Shown here in pieces: positions 47,219-60,689 of a stretch of 64,000 bases of DNA. The stretch is from Phellopilus nigrolimitatus (taxonomy: Eukaryota > Basidiomycota > Agaricomycetes > Hymenochaetales > Hymenochaetaceae), in assembly GCA_021029095.1 (NCBI GenBank), contig JAJOHG010000017.1, positions 186,001-250,000 on the forward strand. The letters are read 5' to 3'. The notes beneath the pieces are model-generated. The model did no database searches. It was not told the origin of the DNA and saw only the letters and a program-made list of their open reading frames with translations. Made by a program: the position numbers and the translations under genes. Numbering within the stretch: position 1 is the stretch's first letter; the number at the start of each line of letters is the position of its first letter.

Positions 47219-49336
47219 TAAGAAGTACTCGATGAGGGACCACCTTTTTGACCAACAAATGAGAAGGTCCCAGCGGCAAACCACTTGTCGTTTGCTTCTT
47301 TGATTCGCTGCGCTGCTGCAGCGTGGTTTGTAATTTCGAATCCTGTCGGCATACGTTAAGACTATTTATGAAGGTAGAGAATCGAAGAAATCAGACCTTG
47401 GACGGGCGTAAATACGAGTGAAGTCGCAGTCCCAGATGTTTGTTGTGCGGAACGTGTAATGGCAGCAGTGCGCAGTTTGTTCGCCTTCGACATTTTCGCT
47501 GAAAACGGATGCTAATGTCAGCGAACTAAAAGTTACTGCCACGAGAGACGGATCGAAAACACACCTTTACTCTTCGCCTCGCCCATGCCGGCTCTAACCT
47601 TCCCACTCGCGACACCGATCATGCCCATTCCCTTCGTCTCGTCGAACGCACCGACCTCTTCCTCGGCTTCGCCGAACGTCATCCGGTTCTGCAGCTTCCG
47701 CAGCTCGGTCTGCGCGTACGCCTCTTTCGCCTTCCGGGCTCTAAATTTGCACAATAATTTTAATTAACGCATGTCGACTGATGGCTTGCTGAATGGTAAG
47801 TACGCACCGCTTCCCGCCGCGCCGCTTTTTCGGGCCGTCGTTCGGGATGGGCAACGCCTTGGTTACCTTTGACGGCGGCGGCGCGGCAAGTCGATCGATG
47901 TGCTTGTCTATCTTCTCCCGCAGCTCTTCACCATAGCTGCCTGTTATGGCATGAGTCCAAGTCAGACCAAAGATTCGATTGCAGAATAAGGAAAAAAAAA
48001 TGTACCATCTCTCCGCATTCGCTCAAGGTCCATCCTCGCCGCCAAGACAGATTTTGCCCCAACAGTCCGCTGGACTTTCAGCCTGTAATCCGGAGGAGTC
48101 TGTTGGATGAGCTCAGACTGGAACACAAAGCCAGTGTGTCGATTTTGCGTAGCCGATGAGAACCCGGCGGCAATTTTCTTCTGAGCGCCAAGGAGCTGTG
48201 TTTGCAATGCGTTTAGATATTGCTTTCTACCACTTAAAAGTAGTCTGTGCTCACATGAACGTTGCAAGCAGGCATCTTTGCCAGTGCATTAAGCCCACCC
48301 GCGACACCGAGAAGCTTTGCTGCCACTGTTGTCCCTACAATGGCAGAGAGGTTCGGCGCGAGCATGTTCATGCGAGAGCTGACGTAGGTAAAGATCTACG
48401 CGTGAATGCTTCTTAAATTGTGTGCTCTCTGCACAAGAAGATGATCGTACCTTCTTGCGAGCCTCCTCAAGGCGGTCGGCTAGATCGCACGCCTTCTGAA
48501 CAGCGAGCCATTCGCCGTCTGACAGCTTCTGCCCGGATGTCGTCGTGGCCGTGACGAGCACGCTCATGATCACTGCAGGAGGCAGAACGCCCACTAGGTC
48601 GACCTTTGTCGGATCCTCCTCGTTGCCTAGCACGCGCACGGAACGTATGAACATAGCTGCGTCGGTAACGAGCTGTTCGAGCTCCGGGAACTTGGGGGCA
48701 TAATGGTCTCGGATGAACTAAAGTTGGAGAATAAAGGGAGAAGAATCAATACCTCGTAATTGGAGCGCAGGCAGAGGCGGGGATAAATGCCTTATGGACC
48801 ACCAGGATCTCGTTGTCGACGTCTACGGAAAGGTTGTTCGCCTGCACGATGAGTGTGTACTCCGGATTGAGGTGGGGAGGCTGGGACATCGTCTCCGCCG
48901 TGCTTGGGTTTGCTATATAATGTTCAATTTCCTGAAACACGCAATCATTTCGGACCATGTTTCCAAATAAGCAGTAGAGAATATGTACCTTGAGAATATC
49001 GACCATCCTCTTACTACCCTCCAGCTTCGCGATCTTGCTCACGTCCTCGACTTTGCCGAGCTCCATGCGTTGAACCTCTTCTGCATCCAGCTCTGCTGCC
49101 GGCTTCATACCACCCTCGAGCACAAGCCCACCACCTGCCGCCTCCTCTTGACCATCTGCATCACCCGCGTCTCCTTCGTCCTCCGAGTCGGACATCTCGA
49201 TGTCTTCGTCTTGACCAGCCTTTCGCTTGACGCCGGCAGGCGGATGAGAGTCAAGTGTTTCCTTTTCGATGTACTCTTCTCCAGCATCATCAAGGTCGTC
49301 GAGGTCAGCTAGAAGTTCGTCTGCAAGGCCGCTCAT
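47219..49336 (-). CDS. PRP31: Pre-mRNA-processing factor PRP31
   Basis: U4/U6.U5 tri-snRNP protein that binds the U4 snRNA-15.5K complex and bridges to U5. It starts [17 protein letters not shown], then an acidic segment, coiled NOSIC region ([37 protein letters not shown]), and the Nop domain: [62 protein letters not shown]-terminal Lys-rich part follows ([36 protein letters not shown]) and ends GGPSSSTS. About nine exons with short GT-AG introns (for example 48720-48780, 48408-48450, 47942-48005). Matches the full-length family layout. Confidence 0.95.
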
Positions 49337-49706
49337 TTTGAAGATTAGCAATGAGTTGGTTGTAGTTGGAGGCAAAGTCGAAGCATTACGTCTTCCGAGT
49401 ATGGCATCCGGGTGGCGCGTTAAATTATTAGTACTGTGCGTCGAATGAAACAAAATAAAGGTGAAAACAGATCCATTGTTAAACAAATCGAGGTGTACAA
49501 GGTGTGTACTAGTTCGCAGTCCATCCATAGTAAAATAAAAATGTATATGTGCGTTCCTCCTTTATCAAATGAAAATGCGAGCAACCTGCTCATCCGTCAT
49601 CTTCACCCGGGAACGAAAGCGGGCCCTGTACCGAACGTTATCACAGCACCCTCTACGTACTAGTTGGCCAATGTTTCAGCACCCTTTTGTGTAAAAGACA
49701 CACAAA
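49337..49706. other. Spacer between PRP31 start and F-box stop
   Basis: About 370 bp, AT-rich. It holds the PRP31 promoter and the 3' end of the F-box gene. No other gene seen. Confidence 0.5.
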
Positions 49707-51215
49707 TCACTTACAGCAAAAATCATGCATGTCCCGCATTTTAAGGCGACACATACAATAATCCGCGATGCCAAGAATGTGTTTTTCATTGACGATAGAG
49801 CAATTGATAACTGTCACTTCGGTGATAGGAGACAACTCATGTTTATCTCCGTCGATTTCCGCACGAGAGCGGATAACTTGTTCCAAAACACGCCCGTTGA
49901 TATGCCCACACCAACGAAGATCTAAAACCGACAGCTTGGGTAGCAAGCCGACAGGGGACGCCAGAGATTCAAGCGTTCCATCGAGTATCTCCGATCCATG
50001 CAGCCGCAGCTCTTCCATATTCGGTAGTAGGTTAAAGCAGAACAAAAAATCATCCTGCGATATATCCACGTCGTAAAGATCCCAGACGCGAAGTGGTGGA
50101 GCGGAGAGTTCAATGAAGTCACGAAGCGCTGTTCGTGTTGCATTACCCGCAAATCCATGAGGATCATCAGGGCTCCGCAGAAAAAGGAGCTCGAGCTTTG
50201 GAGTGCGGAGGTGTTGAATGAACTCCATAAAATCAATAGGAAGGTTCAGCGTGAGTGAAACCAGTTCGGACAGGGTGACAGTACGCGCACTGCTAACTTC
50301 CACGAAATCACGTCTATCATTTCGCGAGATGATTATGATAAGCTCTTGAAGGTTGGGCGAGTCCGAAAGGACTTCGATAATCTCAGAAGCAAAGATCGGC
50401 CTGGCAGACATGAATTGACTATCGTTCAGCTGCAGGGTTAGGCTAGTAAACTGAGCCAGCCCGACCCAGGACTGGGCGATATCTGCTATAAATGAAACCC
50501 TCCTAAGGTTTGGAGCTTTCCCGAAAGCTGGTCCAAAGCCAGAGAGCCGACCTTGTCCTTGGGCAACATCTGGCAGAGGTACAGTGATTGAGGATTCTCC
50601 TAGCTTTACAGTCACCTCTTTCAGCTGAAGTCCAGGATCAGGAAGGCGGCCGAGCACATAATTGGCCGATTGCACAGTCGGTGCCTCCAGTGTAAACGAT
50701 CTCCAGCGTAGTATGTGTTGCATTATAGCTCCCAGAGCAGCATCCAATACTGGAAGAAACTCTGTTGTCCTGAATGTCACGTCCAATAATGACAGCTGTG
50801 CCATCTGTAGCCACAATTTACAGCGTGCCACGGGATCGCCCTTATCACAGTCAATGTAAACATGGGACCAGACGGAAGGTGACTTGGCTGCCTCTCTCCA
50901 TGAGGAGCACACCTGGGAGACGACTATGGGGCAGCGTGTCCAACCACCTGCGACGGCAAGCTCGAAAGTTCTGGCAAGAAGTTCGCCAGGGATTCGATTG
51001 GCGAGAGTCAAGACACCCTTGCATTTGGCTATAGCGAGGGCGTGTTTCCGCTTCTTCTCCTCGATACAACGTATTTGCCGCATAAGTCCCACTATTGACG
51101 CATCTAGGTTGAAGATAATAGACTCGTGCATCGAAATCTCTTCGCGTGCTTTCCGCATGTCCTCGTCGGACGGTGTAAATCGATACATATTGTGCTCTGC
51201 TCGCGTGAGTGGCAT
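49707..51215 (-). CDS. F-box/LRR-like protein, intronless
   Basis: A 502-aa protein in one exon, which stands out among the intron-rich neighbours. The N-terminus has a coiled coil ([20 protein letters not shown]) followed by an F-box-like motif [20 protein letters not shown] / [20 protein letters not shown] / VWSHVYIDC. The rest has spaced Leu-rich segments ([51 protein letters not shown]) resembling the substrate-binding LRR of Agaricomycete F-box proteins, a large lineage-expanded family. Likely a substrate receptor for an SCF ubiquitin ligase; target unknown. Confidence 0.88.
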   Translation of the reverse strand: MPLTRAEHNMYRFTPSDEDMRKAREEISMHESIIFNLDASIVGLMRQIRCIEEKKRKHALAIAKCKGVLTLANRIPGELLARTFELAVAGGWTRCPIVVSQVCSSWREAAKSPSVWSHVYIDCDKGDPVARCKLWLQMAQLSLLDVTFRTTEFLPVLDAALGAIMQHILRWRSFTLEAPTVQSANYVLGRLPDPGLQLKEVTVKLGESSITVPLPDVAQGQGRLSGFGPAFGKAPNLRRVSFIADIAQSWVGLAQFTSLTLQLNDSQFMSARPIFASEIIEVLSDSPNLQELIIIISRNDRRDFVEVSSARTVTLSELVSLTLNLPIDFMEFIQHLRTPKLELLFLRSPDDPHGFAGNATRTALRDFIELSAPPLRVWDLYDVDISQDDFLFCFNLLPNMEELRLHGSEILDGTLESLASPVGLLPKLSVLDLRWCGHINGRVLEQVIRSRAEIDGDKHELSPITEVTVINCSIVNEKHILGIADYCMCRLKMRDMHDFCCK

Positions 51216-51745
51216 GCGTACCTAGGACGAGGAGAAAGCCAGTAAGTTCATACAAATGGGAGAATATTACAACTAAGATCTTACTTCAGCCCAATAGATG
51301 AATAGCCTCTAGCAAAGGGCGAAAACAAGGATGGGTCGCAGGGTATAAGTGGCAAACTGGTTATGGTACATGTACAGATACTGCAGTGACGTGTGGAAGA
51401 ACAGACACGTGGTTATCTAATCAGGGTCGGTTACTCAGCGGCTTCAAGTTTTGTCTCGTCGCGCGCTCTTCAACCAACTTCCCAACGTCGAAGATTTTGA
51501 GCACGAGGTTTGTAAAACGTTCATCAGGTGAATCTTCCGAAATGGTTGAGCTGTTCAGAGATGATTCAGAGTGGAAGCCGACTTGACCTGCTCGAAACTT
51601 TTTTTACTTGCTGGGTCGACGTGAAGACTTCTCAATGTTCTAGATACTGCTGAGAATTTACTTCCTTTATTGCACTTACGATTGCTTGGAATAAAGACGA
51701 CTGACTCTTGTTGTGTTCTCCAGCAGCCCATACTGGCCAGTCGAG
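51216..51745. promoter_or_regulatory. Divergent intergenic region (F-box gene and SSU72)
   Basis: About 530 bp between two outward-facing start codons; no specific site identified. Confidence 0.4.
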
Positions 51746-52919
51746 ATGGATCCCCGGAGAGCCAGAGATCCTCGCTTAGCTCGTGCTGACCCGCGCCTGC
51801 AAAACAGACTTCCCTCTAACTCCCCTGTCCCCACACCTCTTCCAGCTGCCCATTCTGTTGCACAGCAGAGCCCTTCGTATAGCTCAGAGCATACATATGG
51901 CCCAGCGGCAACCTACCCAGCCCTGCCTGGGTATCAGAACGGTCAAAACGGCGTCGAACTTGCTCCTGGACTGGGCATCGCTGGCCCATCGACGTATCAG
52001 TCTCCAACACCACCTGAGCCTGCTCCTACCCATCAACCTTCCCATACTCCTTTGTCGAAGTACAAAACAAGACCCCTCTTTTGCGTAGTATGCGCGAGCA
52101 ACCAAGTGAGCATCTTATGATTTCGTCCATTGCGTTTCGCAAACTCATAGTAAAACAAAGAATCGGTCTATGGAAGCACATAATGTGCTATCGTGCGTTG
52201 CTTCATGTATATATATCTAACAAAAGAGACCTATAACGTCATTTTTTCTTCAGGAAAGCCGGTTTCCAAGTGATTTCTTCGGGGACAGGATCAGCTGTTC
52301 GTCTTCCTGGCCCGTCAATTGACAAACCAAATATCTACGCGTTCGGAACACCATATAACACAATTTATGAAGAATTAACTTCAAAAGACCCTCGTTTGTC
52401 AGTTCATTAAGAAGCCTGTATGAGTAGCTTTTGATGGATTATCCAGATACACAGCGAACGGGCTCCTGGGTATGCTCGATCGCAATAGGAAAGTCAAGCT
52501 CGCTCCTGAGCGATGGCAAGACAGCAAGAACGTTGCAGATGTGGTCATTACCTGTGAAGAAAGGTGCTACGATGCTGTTTGCGACGGTGAGCAATCTTTC
52601 AGCTTGTGAGTGTGTATTCGACTGATCAGTGTTTGAGTAGATCTTTTATCGAAGGGAGGAGAGTTTAACCGGCCCGTACATATTATCAACATCGAGATAA
52701 GAGACAATCATGAGGAGGCGTTGATAGCAGGCAAAGCGATCTTAGACTTGTGTGCGGCGGTGAGTGAAAAAATAGACTAACAATGTGATTAATCTCTTAT
52801 ATATGCCTTAAATGCAGATTGAGGCGTCGGATGACGTGGATCGTGACATGGAGAAGATACTGGAAGAGCAGCAAGAGAAGCATCCGCACACTCTTCTGCA
52901 CACTGTAGCATTCTACTAA
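51746..52919 (+). CDS. SSU72: RNA polymerase II CTD phosphatase SSU72 with long N-terminal extension
   Basis: Cys-based phosphatase that removes phospho-Ser5 (and Ser7) from the RNA polymerase II C-terminal domain and is part of the cleavage and polyadenylation factor. The CX5R active site CASNQNRS is split by an intron (Cys near residue 116, Arg 122). Downstream segments: [65 protein letters not shown], and [20 protein letters not shown]. The end is [10 protein letters not shown]. Yeast Ssu72 has its Cys at about residue 15, so this protein carries some 100 extra N-terminal residues, Pro-rich and starting [19 protein letters not shown]. Introns at about 52106-52161, 52191-52254, 52403-52446, 52588-52640 and 52760-52817. 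Confidence 0.93.
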
Positions 52920-53217
52920 ATGTTCGGACGTATGTCCGAATTTTTGTTCTGCTGTTTCCCAATGCCACGATTGAAGCACGCCATAAGAATGCTCATCTAG
53001 CCTCATGAGTACTAGTTTCAGCAGTGGTGTGAAGATGGTATTGTATATGTATTGCGCAACACCGTTAGTAGGCGTGGGAAACTATCGCGTTTGTGTGGTG
53101 TGATTACTCGGCTTCGAAAAGTCAATGAACTCATCTTCTTATAAAGAGCGCATCGACGGCAACGAGAGCTATATCTGTATTTCCCTCGACCCGCAGATTA
53201 CCACCAAATGCCTGCCT

Positions 53218-54132
53218 CGCTCAGACTTGGAAGTATCGCGCCTGACTTCGAGGCTCAGACTACCGCGGGCCCCATCAAGTTCCATGACTGGATTGGCAAC
53301 AGCTGGGCTATCCTCTTCTCCCACCCGGGCGACTTTACGTACGTATTTGTCATATGGAACGTTTTGAACATCCAAACCTGATGTTCGAGCATTGATAGGC
53401 CTGTCTGCACGACAGAGCTTGCTGAGGTCGCGCGCCGCGCACCCGACTTTGAAAAGCGCGGCGTGAAAGTCATTGGTATCTCAGCGAACGGGCTCGAGGA
53501 CCACCACGCGTGGGTGAAAGACATCAACGAATGGGGCGGCCAAGTCGGCCCCACTAACGTTCAGTTTCCCATTGTGCGTTTCATTTCCGCTGGCTGTTAC
53601 CACTTTGGAACGGAAATACTCATTTCTGTGCTGCTATGAAAGATCGCCGACCAGGATCGCAAAATCTCCACCATTTACGACATGCTGGACGCTTTGGACG
53701 CAACAAACCGCGATGCAAAGGGTTTGCCATTCACCGTACGATTCTTTCAGTTTCCGTTTTACTTAGAAGCAGCAATCTCATTTCAATTTATTGCTAGGTT
53801 CGCACCGTCTTCGTAATTGACCCTAAAAAGGTCATTCGCCTCACACTCTCATATCCCGCTTCTACTGGTCGCAACTTCGACGAGATTATCCGTGTTATCG
53901 ACTCGCTCCAGCTCGGTGACAAGCACCGTATCACAACTCCGGTCAACTGGAACAAGGGCGACGATGTCATTGTCCACCCGTCTGTTTCTAATGAGGAGGC
54001 TAAGACGTTGTTCCCCGACTTCACGGTTCACAAGGTAAGGTGTCCCCGTGCTTTACTCGTTTCTATCGACTGATCAATGTTCTTCTCTTCGTCTAGCCGT
54101 ATCTGAGAACCACCCCACTTAAAGTGGAGTAA
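53218..54132 (+). CDS. PRX1: 1-Cys peroxiredoxin (Prx6 type)
   Basis: Thiol peroxidase reducing H2O2 and alkyl hydroperoxides; the yeast member is mitochondrial. It starts [20 protein letters not shown], then [20 protein letters not shown], and across an intron [20 protein letters not shown] with the peroxidatic Cys. Further segments: [59 protein letters not shown] and the Prx6 C-terminal domain [20 protein letters not shown], ending [11 protein letters not shown]. No resolving Cys of the 2-Cys type is seen. No clear mitochondrial presequence on this start, so a cytosolic form is likely unless an upstream exon exists. Five exons. Confidence 0.94.
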
Positions 54133-57100
54133 ATCGTGATTGAAGTGTGAGGATGACAGTGTATGGGCAGCTGTATTAATTGATAAACATATAACGCCAC
54201 CATGTAACCAAATATCAACGTTTCGCCTCATCATTTCGTTATGCTTGAGCCCGACTTCCCGTGAATCCTAATACAGTCGCAAAATTGCCGATCAACTTGA
54301 CGAAGGCGCACGGATCCCGCTTCCAAACACGTGTTCAACCTTCGTTCGCCCGAATGCCATGCTAAACCCACGTCTTCGCCGCAGGTATTACAGCCATATA
54401 CCTATGCGAGGACTTGCGACGGAGAAGCAAAGACTATGGAAAGGGATTTACGATGATGAGGCCAGTCCGAGCGAAGGTTCATTTTGCATGAATACACTCA
54501 AATCATGCTTCGTCGATGTCCCTTGTCCAAGGTTTCAAAAATTATTTGATGCGCAAAAAGCTGTCCTCGTATCTACTAACGTTTCTGTCCTCGTTGAGTG
54601 TTGTTGAACTGTGGCTCCCACGTGAGGGGCTGGTGGAGGGCTGCAGTGCACCCCTCGGCGTTCTTCTGTTGGGACGTATAGCGCAAGCACGTCCACATTC
54701 AAAGCCTTCTGCCGCTTCTTGAACCCAGGCAATTTACGACATACTCCTGACGATCGTGATCGCCAAGTGCTTCCGACTGCGAAGCCTGCCTTCTTCCTCT
54801 TGAGAAGCCTGAGGGGAGTCAATTCCGCCATCCGCAATTGAAAAGTTCAGCCCGTGCGCACTTCGCCACGAAGGATAAGCAAGTTGATGCATTAAAATAC
54901 GTCGGGTCCTTGTCGATTGACTTCTCGAAGACCAGCAGTGCGCCGATGAGCGCCTTTGTATTGATCTCCTCGCGTCCTCGTTACAGTCCTAGAAGATAGG
55001 AGAGTCGTGCACACACGAGGGCTTGCCGTCCACTATGGCGAATGCGGGCGAGTCATTGACTCGTCCGGACAAGAGGCGGTTAGCAACCACCGTAATGATC
55101 GGCAGAACACAGTCGACTGCGAAGTGATGGTGTCCCTTGCGCCAGCCATCCTTACATCAGTATTTACTGTGGACGATTCACGACATTATGGACGGTCTGC
55201 ATTCCCTTAGTAACCCGTACGCGCGTCCAAGAAGAATGCGACTGAGATAGTTTCGCAACTACATATATACGGGAAGGGTTATTCCTAATGAGAGCCTCGA
55301 ATGCAAATTCTTAAACGGTGGTCTGTCGAATGATGCGAGGGCGGCGACGTTCACCCCTGATCTTTTCGCCGATATATTGACCATCTTTTCACGGGAGGCT
55401 CTCTTGTATATTGTTTGCTGTTTTCCCAATGACGCAAAATCTGATACCTAGTCGAAAGAAGAGTATATCCAAATGATTCTTTGACGACCGAAGATGGCTG
55501 TGATTCCTGGCAATTCCTTTGCGATGTGTTGTAATGTAACTCAGATGTTTACGATAACTAGTTCAAGCTGCAAATATGTAATCTCCGGTAGTACGAAGGT
55601 GTTTAACGGACCTCTAAGCAAGTTGAAACGCAGAAGGTGACGTGAACCATTCCTAAGTACGAAGGTGGCGGCGGAGCGCATCTAGGATTTACGAAGACAA
55701 CACTGAAACTTGACGTCCCCGGTCAATGATGGTGCCAGCGTTGGTCAACCGTTTGTATTATTAGAATTAAAACGAGAATCACACAAGGAAGTTACGAACT
55801 TCTCTGCGATTTAGCAGATGTACGGTATTGCAAGTCAGATCCAAGTCCATCAACATCCGAGACCATCATTTGGACTGTCGCATCAGACGAAATGCTCCGG
55901 AAACATAACCCTCTAATATAATTCTCCGAGGTCGTTGTTAGAACGTGCTTGCTACACAGAAACCCTCTGCTTCGTGGCAGCCTAGAAGGTTGCGGACATA
56001 ACATTACCTACGACGATGTAGCTGACGACGCTACGTGAAAGGTAAATACCTACCGCTAAGCAGCCTACAGTGGGCAACAAAAGATGACCCCGACTGCACA
56101 GGGCTAAGGACCGGGGAACCATGGACGAGCTTCCGCACTAAGCCATCCCGAGCCGCTCCCTTCCGCGAAGCGCCGATGGCATTGCAGTGTCTGGACAGTT
56201 AATTTATACCGATTCTCCTTTTCTGTGTTCGGGATCACCCTAGCTGCGTGCGCGGGAGCAGATTGAAGTCCGAGGCGACTTCACACCCTTGTTTGCTCCA
56301 AGTGCCGGTACCGCAGCGGTAAACCTTGAAGGTACAAATAAGTTCCTTGGAACAGAAGGTAAAGAAGTGACCGAAGCACGAGAATCAACAAAATTCCCGT
56401 CCGTGACGGGCCTGAAGGAAGAGAAAACTAGCAAATAGCTGCCAATGGAGATTGGTCTTAATTCTTGAATCTGTAGAGCCGTAAAGGGGTGCAATAGTCC
56501 GCACTGTCGCCGCGGAGTGCCTCGCGAAGATCATATCATCATCTTTTGGCTTCCTGACTCGCGCCGCCTGCGCGGCCAAGGCGTTTTCTTTCCTGATAGG
56601 TGGTAAAAATTATTTAGGAAAAGCTGGAAACATGAATGGTCTCCCATGCGTCGCAGATTGCAATTTCAGCAGAAACACGTAGTTTCCCGGGAGTTCGTAT
56701 CGCCGATGAGAATCTATTCATGCTCGGCGAGGTCCTTCTGAAAATAATACGTCAAAGATAAAGACTTTTTTAGTCTTCGGGGTAAAATGCTGGGGTTTCA
56801 ACCCAAAAGTCGGACGGATCGTGGCAAGAGAAAGGACAGATGGACTATCTGCTGAATCTGAACGATATTTCTCAGGGCCACTATATACGCCCCTTGTGCT
56901 TTTCGTCCCAGAACAACTTTTTATCACAAGAATGGCAGATGTTTTTCCGCCAAAACCAAGATTTTCCGCTCACCTTCCATCGGCGTATTCGGCCTCATGT
57001 CCAACAGGAGAAGATATCAACATTGTGGAGAAGTAACACCATAAAATCCCAGCTGACTTCTCGAAGACGCAACGTCGCCGATAGCGTTCAGGAGAGTGGC

Positions 57101-58051
57101 CCGAAAGCCGACGAAGCGCGACATGGACGGGTGCTGAGTTGCGTGCCAGAAACACTTGATCCTACATGGAAGGCATGTGCATTCGGAAATGTAGTTATAG
57201 GGAGACAACTTACTTGATCTAAGCTGTAATGGTAAGTGAACGTATGCATCAGGCACATATTACTTATCTCCCTCGAGCTGAGCTGAGAAAAATTCGTCCA
57301 CAATTCCACTCGAGCTCCATCTGCTCACCCCTGTGCAAAACGGCGATGCCTCCGGCTATCTATTTTAGAGTGTCACTTCTAAGAAGCCAGCGTCACTTCG
57401 ACCGCAGGAGTTCTGAGTCCTGCGAAGTTTGACGAAGTGTCATGTGGGGGGCGATCAGTCTTCCTCGATAGCCAAGTGCATCTTCCAGCATCGGCCAAAG
57501 CTACTGAATACCCATAGTTGTCCCTAGCGCTAGCCCTATGTAGTCGGCCTCGTGGTTCCGCGCGGAAAGCGGCCGACGGCTAATCCGAGCAAAGGTCGCG
57601 GGAAAGGCTTTAGGTTTGCTTGTTCAAAGCTAGTCCTGGCGGAAGCAAAAGCACCAGGGAGATGGCCTGAGTGGACAAAAGGAAAGACAAGGGTCGCATG
57701 AGTCGATCGAAAATGCGCTTCGTCGTTAGTTGATTGGAGCGCGTCGATACTGGCTGGATGGATGGAAGGAGGGACAGAGAACGAGCGCAGTAGAAAGCCA
57801 TTTAGGAAGAACGCCATGAAAGCTCGTAAATGAAGAACAGTCGAGAGAGATCCTTATTCCCTAGACCAAAGGGTTGGACGTAGTTTAGCACTGAATTTCA
57901 TAGCTTCAGTGGACAGCGTAAACATAATTTCCAAAATTAGATGTATTATGTAAGCAGACGCGCGTCTCAACGAGACGCGTCCCGTCCTCCAGCCTCTCAA
58001 ACGTTCTTCGTTCCCCCCTTCACCTCAGCACGCTCCCGGTTCTTATTAACC
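54133..58051. other. Almost 4 kb without a recognisable gene
   Basis: The longest gap in the window. Open frames are short (60-125 codons), overlap on both strands and lack recognisable motifs or splice-linked exons. The piece at 54290-54840 has a more coding-like look on the plus strand (around MRGLATEKQRLWKGIYDDE at 54402) and on the minus strand, but I cannot assign it. It could be a decayed gene or transposon relic. The right end must hold the PRE8 promoter. Confidence 0.5.
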
Positions 58052-59061
58052 ATGGCAAGCGAAAACGGAGGATCATATAGGTATGCACGGCTATTCAGAA
58101 TGCTCGTAAAGGTGCTGAACCAGGGTCTACCGCGCAGTTACTCGCTGACGGTGTTCTCACCGAGTGGTAAGCTGGTCCAGATAGAACACGCTCTTGCCGC
58201 TGTCTCGCAGGGAACCACGAGTTTAGGAATCAAGGGTACGTTGCGTATCCCAACTCAGTCATCTTTCATATCTTATCAAATGTGCACTGGCTAGCTTCGA
58301 ACGGCATAGTGATCGCGACGGAAAAGAAGTCATCATCACTCCTCATCGACTCCTCCATGCTCGACAAGGTTTCTGTCATCTGCCCTAACATTGGAATTGT
58401 ATACTCGGGCATGGGCCCCGACTTCCGCGTTCTTGTTGCAAAGGCTCGCAAGAGTGCACAAGCATACTGGAAGATCTACGGCGAGTACCCGCCAACACGC
58501 GTGTTGACTCAAGAGATTGCAACCGTAATGCAGCAAGCAACGCAGTCAGGGTAGGCGCCTTATTTTGAATAACAAGAGAAGCACATTAGTCTTTAACTGT
58601 CATGCCTACTGACAGAGGTGTCCGACCCTACGGAGTGTCGCTACTTGTCGCCGGTTGGGATTCTCACCGGGGACCCACACTGTACCAGGTCGATCCTTCA
58701 GGTTCCTTTTGGGCTTGGAAGGCAAGCGCAATAGGGAAGAATATGATCAACGCTAAGACATTCCTCGAGAAGCGGTCAGTAATTTGCCTTCAATACGTTG
58801 AATTTTGTAAATCGGCCATTTAACTTCTTGTTAAGGTACAACGATGATATCTCGCTGGAAGACGCCATTCATACCGCTTTGCTTACTCTGAAGGAAGGGT
58901 TTGAAGGACAGATGACTGAGAAGACGATCGAGATTGGTGTTGTAACTGTACCCACCGCGGAGGAACTTGAGGCGGGTAAAGTGGGCGCTGAATCTGGCCG
59001 GCCCAAACCTACATTTCGGAAGTTGACGGAGGAAGAAGTTCGAGACTATTTGGCGCTGTAG
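58052..59061 (+). CDS. PRE8: 20S proteasome subunit alpha type-2
   Basis: Outer-ring subunit of the 20S proteasome core. Exon 1 (58052-58080) joins across a 57-nt intron to give [20 protein letters not shown], then [20 protein letters not shown], the alpha-subunit signature. Next are [120 protein letters not shown] and the C-terminus [10 protein letters not shown]. Length and motifs match alpha2. A pyrimidine-rich leader lies just upstream. Confidence 0.96.
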
Positions 59062-60689
59062 GAAAATTAGGGAAATGTTCGCGCTATTGTACGTTGCTTT
59101 GGGGAAACAAGTTTTCGCAGTCTATGTTGTTTTGACCACGCCTGCGAGGACTCGGCACCATTTTTTCAGGGGCACGGGGGCTCACCGATATCTGTTTCGC
59201 CATATCGGCAGAAATTAAGCTTGCCAACAAGTTTTACGTCTCGCCACGCGTGAATTGGGAGATGATTGTTCGCAATTAGATCCGAACGGCATCAAGTCGC
59301 GCGTTCGAGGAGCTACAGAGCACGAATTCGAACGCGATTATACCCTGCATGCGCCTGATGGAGAATGCCTGAAAAGTTAGAAGGAGGCGCAGCATTCGGA
59401 TGAACACGCGTGTTGTGGGTGTTGGATGTATATGAATGTGCATTGCACGCCGCTACACGCGAGAAAATGAAATACAGCAAATTTTAAATGAGCATGCAAC
59501 GATCGGCTAACCCAAAGGATTGGCGGTTGCAAGGCAAAGCGAGTTGACGACGGGAGTGTCCTGTACAGGGTCAAGTACGTTGTGGTTTGGGACGTTTAGA
59601 AGTCGATCGGCTTACTCATACCTACCCGGTCTTCGCGTACACGTGTGATGAGTGATCGACACGTGTGCGAGCCAAATTTCGGCACTCCGAGAGTTTCCTC
59701 CTTTTCTGTCTTTTTATTCTATATTTCCCTTCCTCGTCTCATTTGGTTTGTTCCCCCCTCAACTGGAAATGACCAAGACTACCCTATGAGTCCCATCAAA
59801 TTTAAGTCAAAAGACCTATGTTTCTAAGGTTTACAGGGACTAAGGGATACTTGCCTAACACGTCCTCCTCCGAGTCCGACGCGGCTGCTTATATTGGTTC
59901 AATGTCGCCGCAATGCATACTGTTTACTGCTGGCTCACCAGGCTTTCATATTTCCTGAGCTTATGCACGCAGAAGCATCGCATATTCACACTGTGGAAAC
60001 CCATAATATTGTGAGGTGAGAGCAATAGAAGAAAACAAAAATACAGTGCATCCATCGCGGCTTCCTGATCCTTCGCGTTGGCTCTCAGTCCGTTCTCCGG
60101 CCCAAAAACCTTGTTTCAGGTTGTGGCGCAACTTGATATATCCTCTGAAAGACTGTTTCATGTTGTGGGCCTGTGTGATAGTGACAGCATCCCAATTCGA
60201 GCTCAAGCATGCCTGCCGTCCAAGTCAATGCAGACAGTAGGTCGCCAGCTCAAATTCTGCTTCTTTTGCGCCTCCTGGATTCGCTGTTCCTTCTCGCGAT
60301 ACCGGCATCATGGACGCTACTTATCTCCACGACGATTACGTTTGTCGTCCCTTCCATCACATGCCGCTCTGCAGCGTTGGATTTTTCTTCTCCAAGTGAC
60401 ATCGAAGACACACGCTGCCTGTTTCAAGATCTATCCTCTTCAAAAAGTCCGGGAATCTCCGCTCCCCTAACATTGGCACTGGCAGGCGCCTCTACTATTC
60501 TTGACGGACACGAAGACACTCGCTACTCGACTTTAAAAGAACCCATGACTTCCCCCTCCCTTTCCGTTCACCCAAGCTTGCCTCCAGACAAATCACCGTG
60601 CATCTGGCCAACTGGCTTTGACAGCGTGAGCGCCCTCCTCGTTGCCAACACTCAACTTACACATCGTCGTCTTTGTTTCGTCTCAAAGG
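59062..60689. other. Long intergenic/5' leader region of the Zn2Cys6 gene
   Basis: About 1.6 kb. It includes a 180-codon open frame at 60209-60751 that overlaps the start of the next gene in another frame. Its N-terminal third is hydrophobic (LLLLRLLDSLFLLAIPASW), but it has no recognised domain, so it may simply be leader sequence. Nothing else is recognised. Confidence 0.4.
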
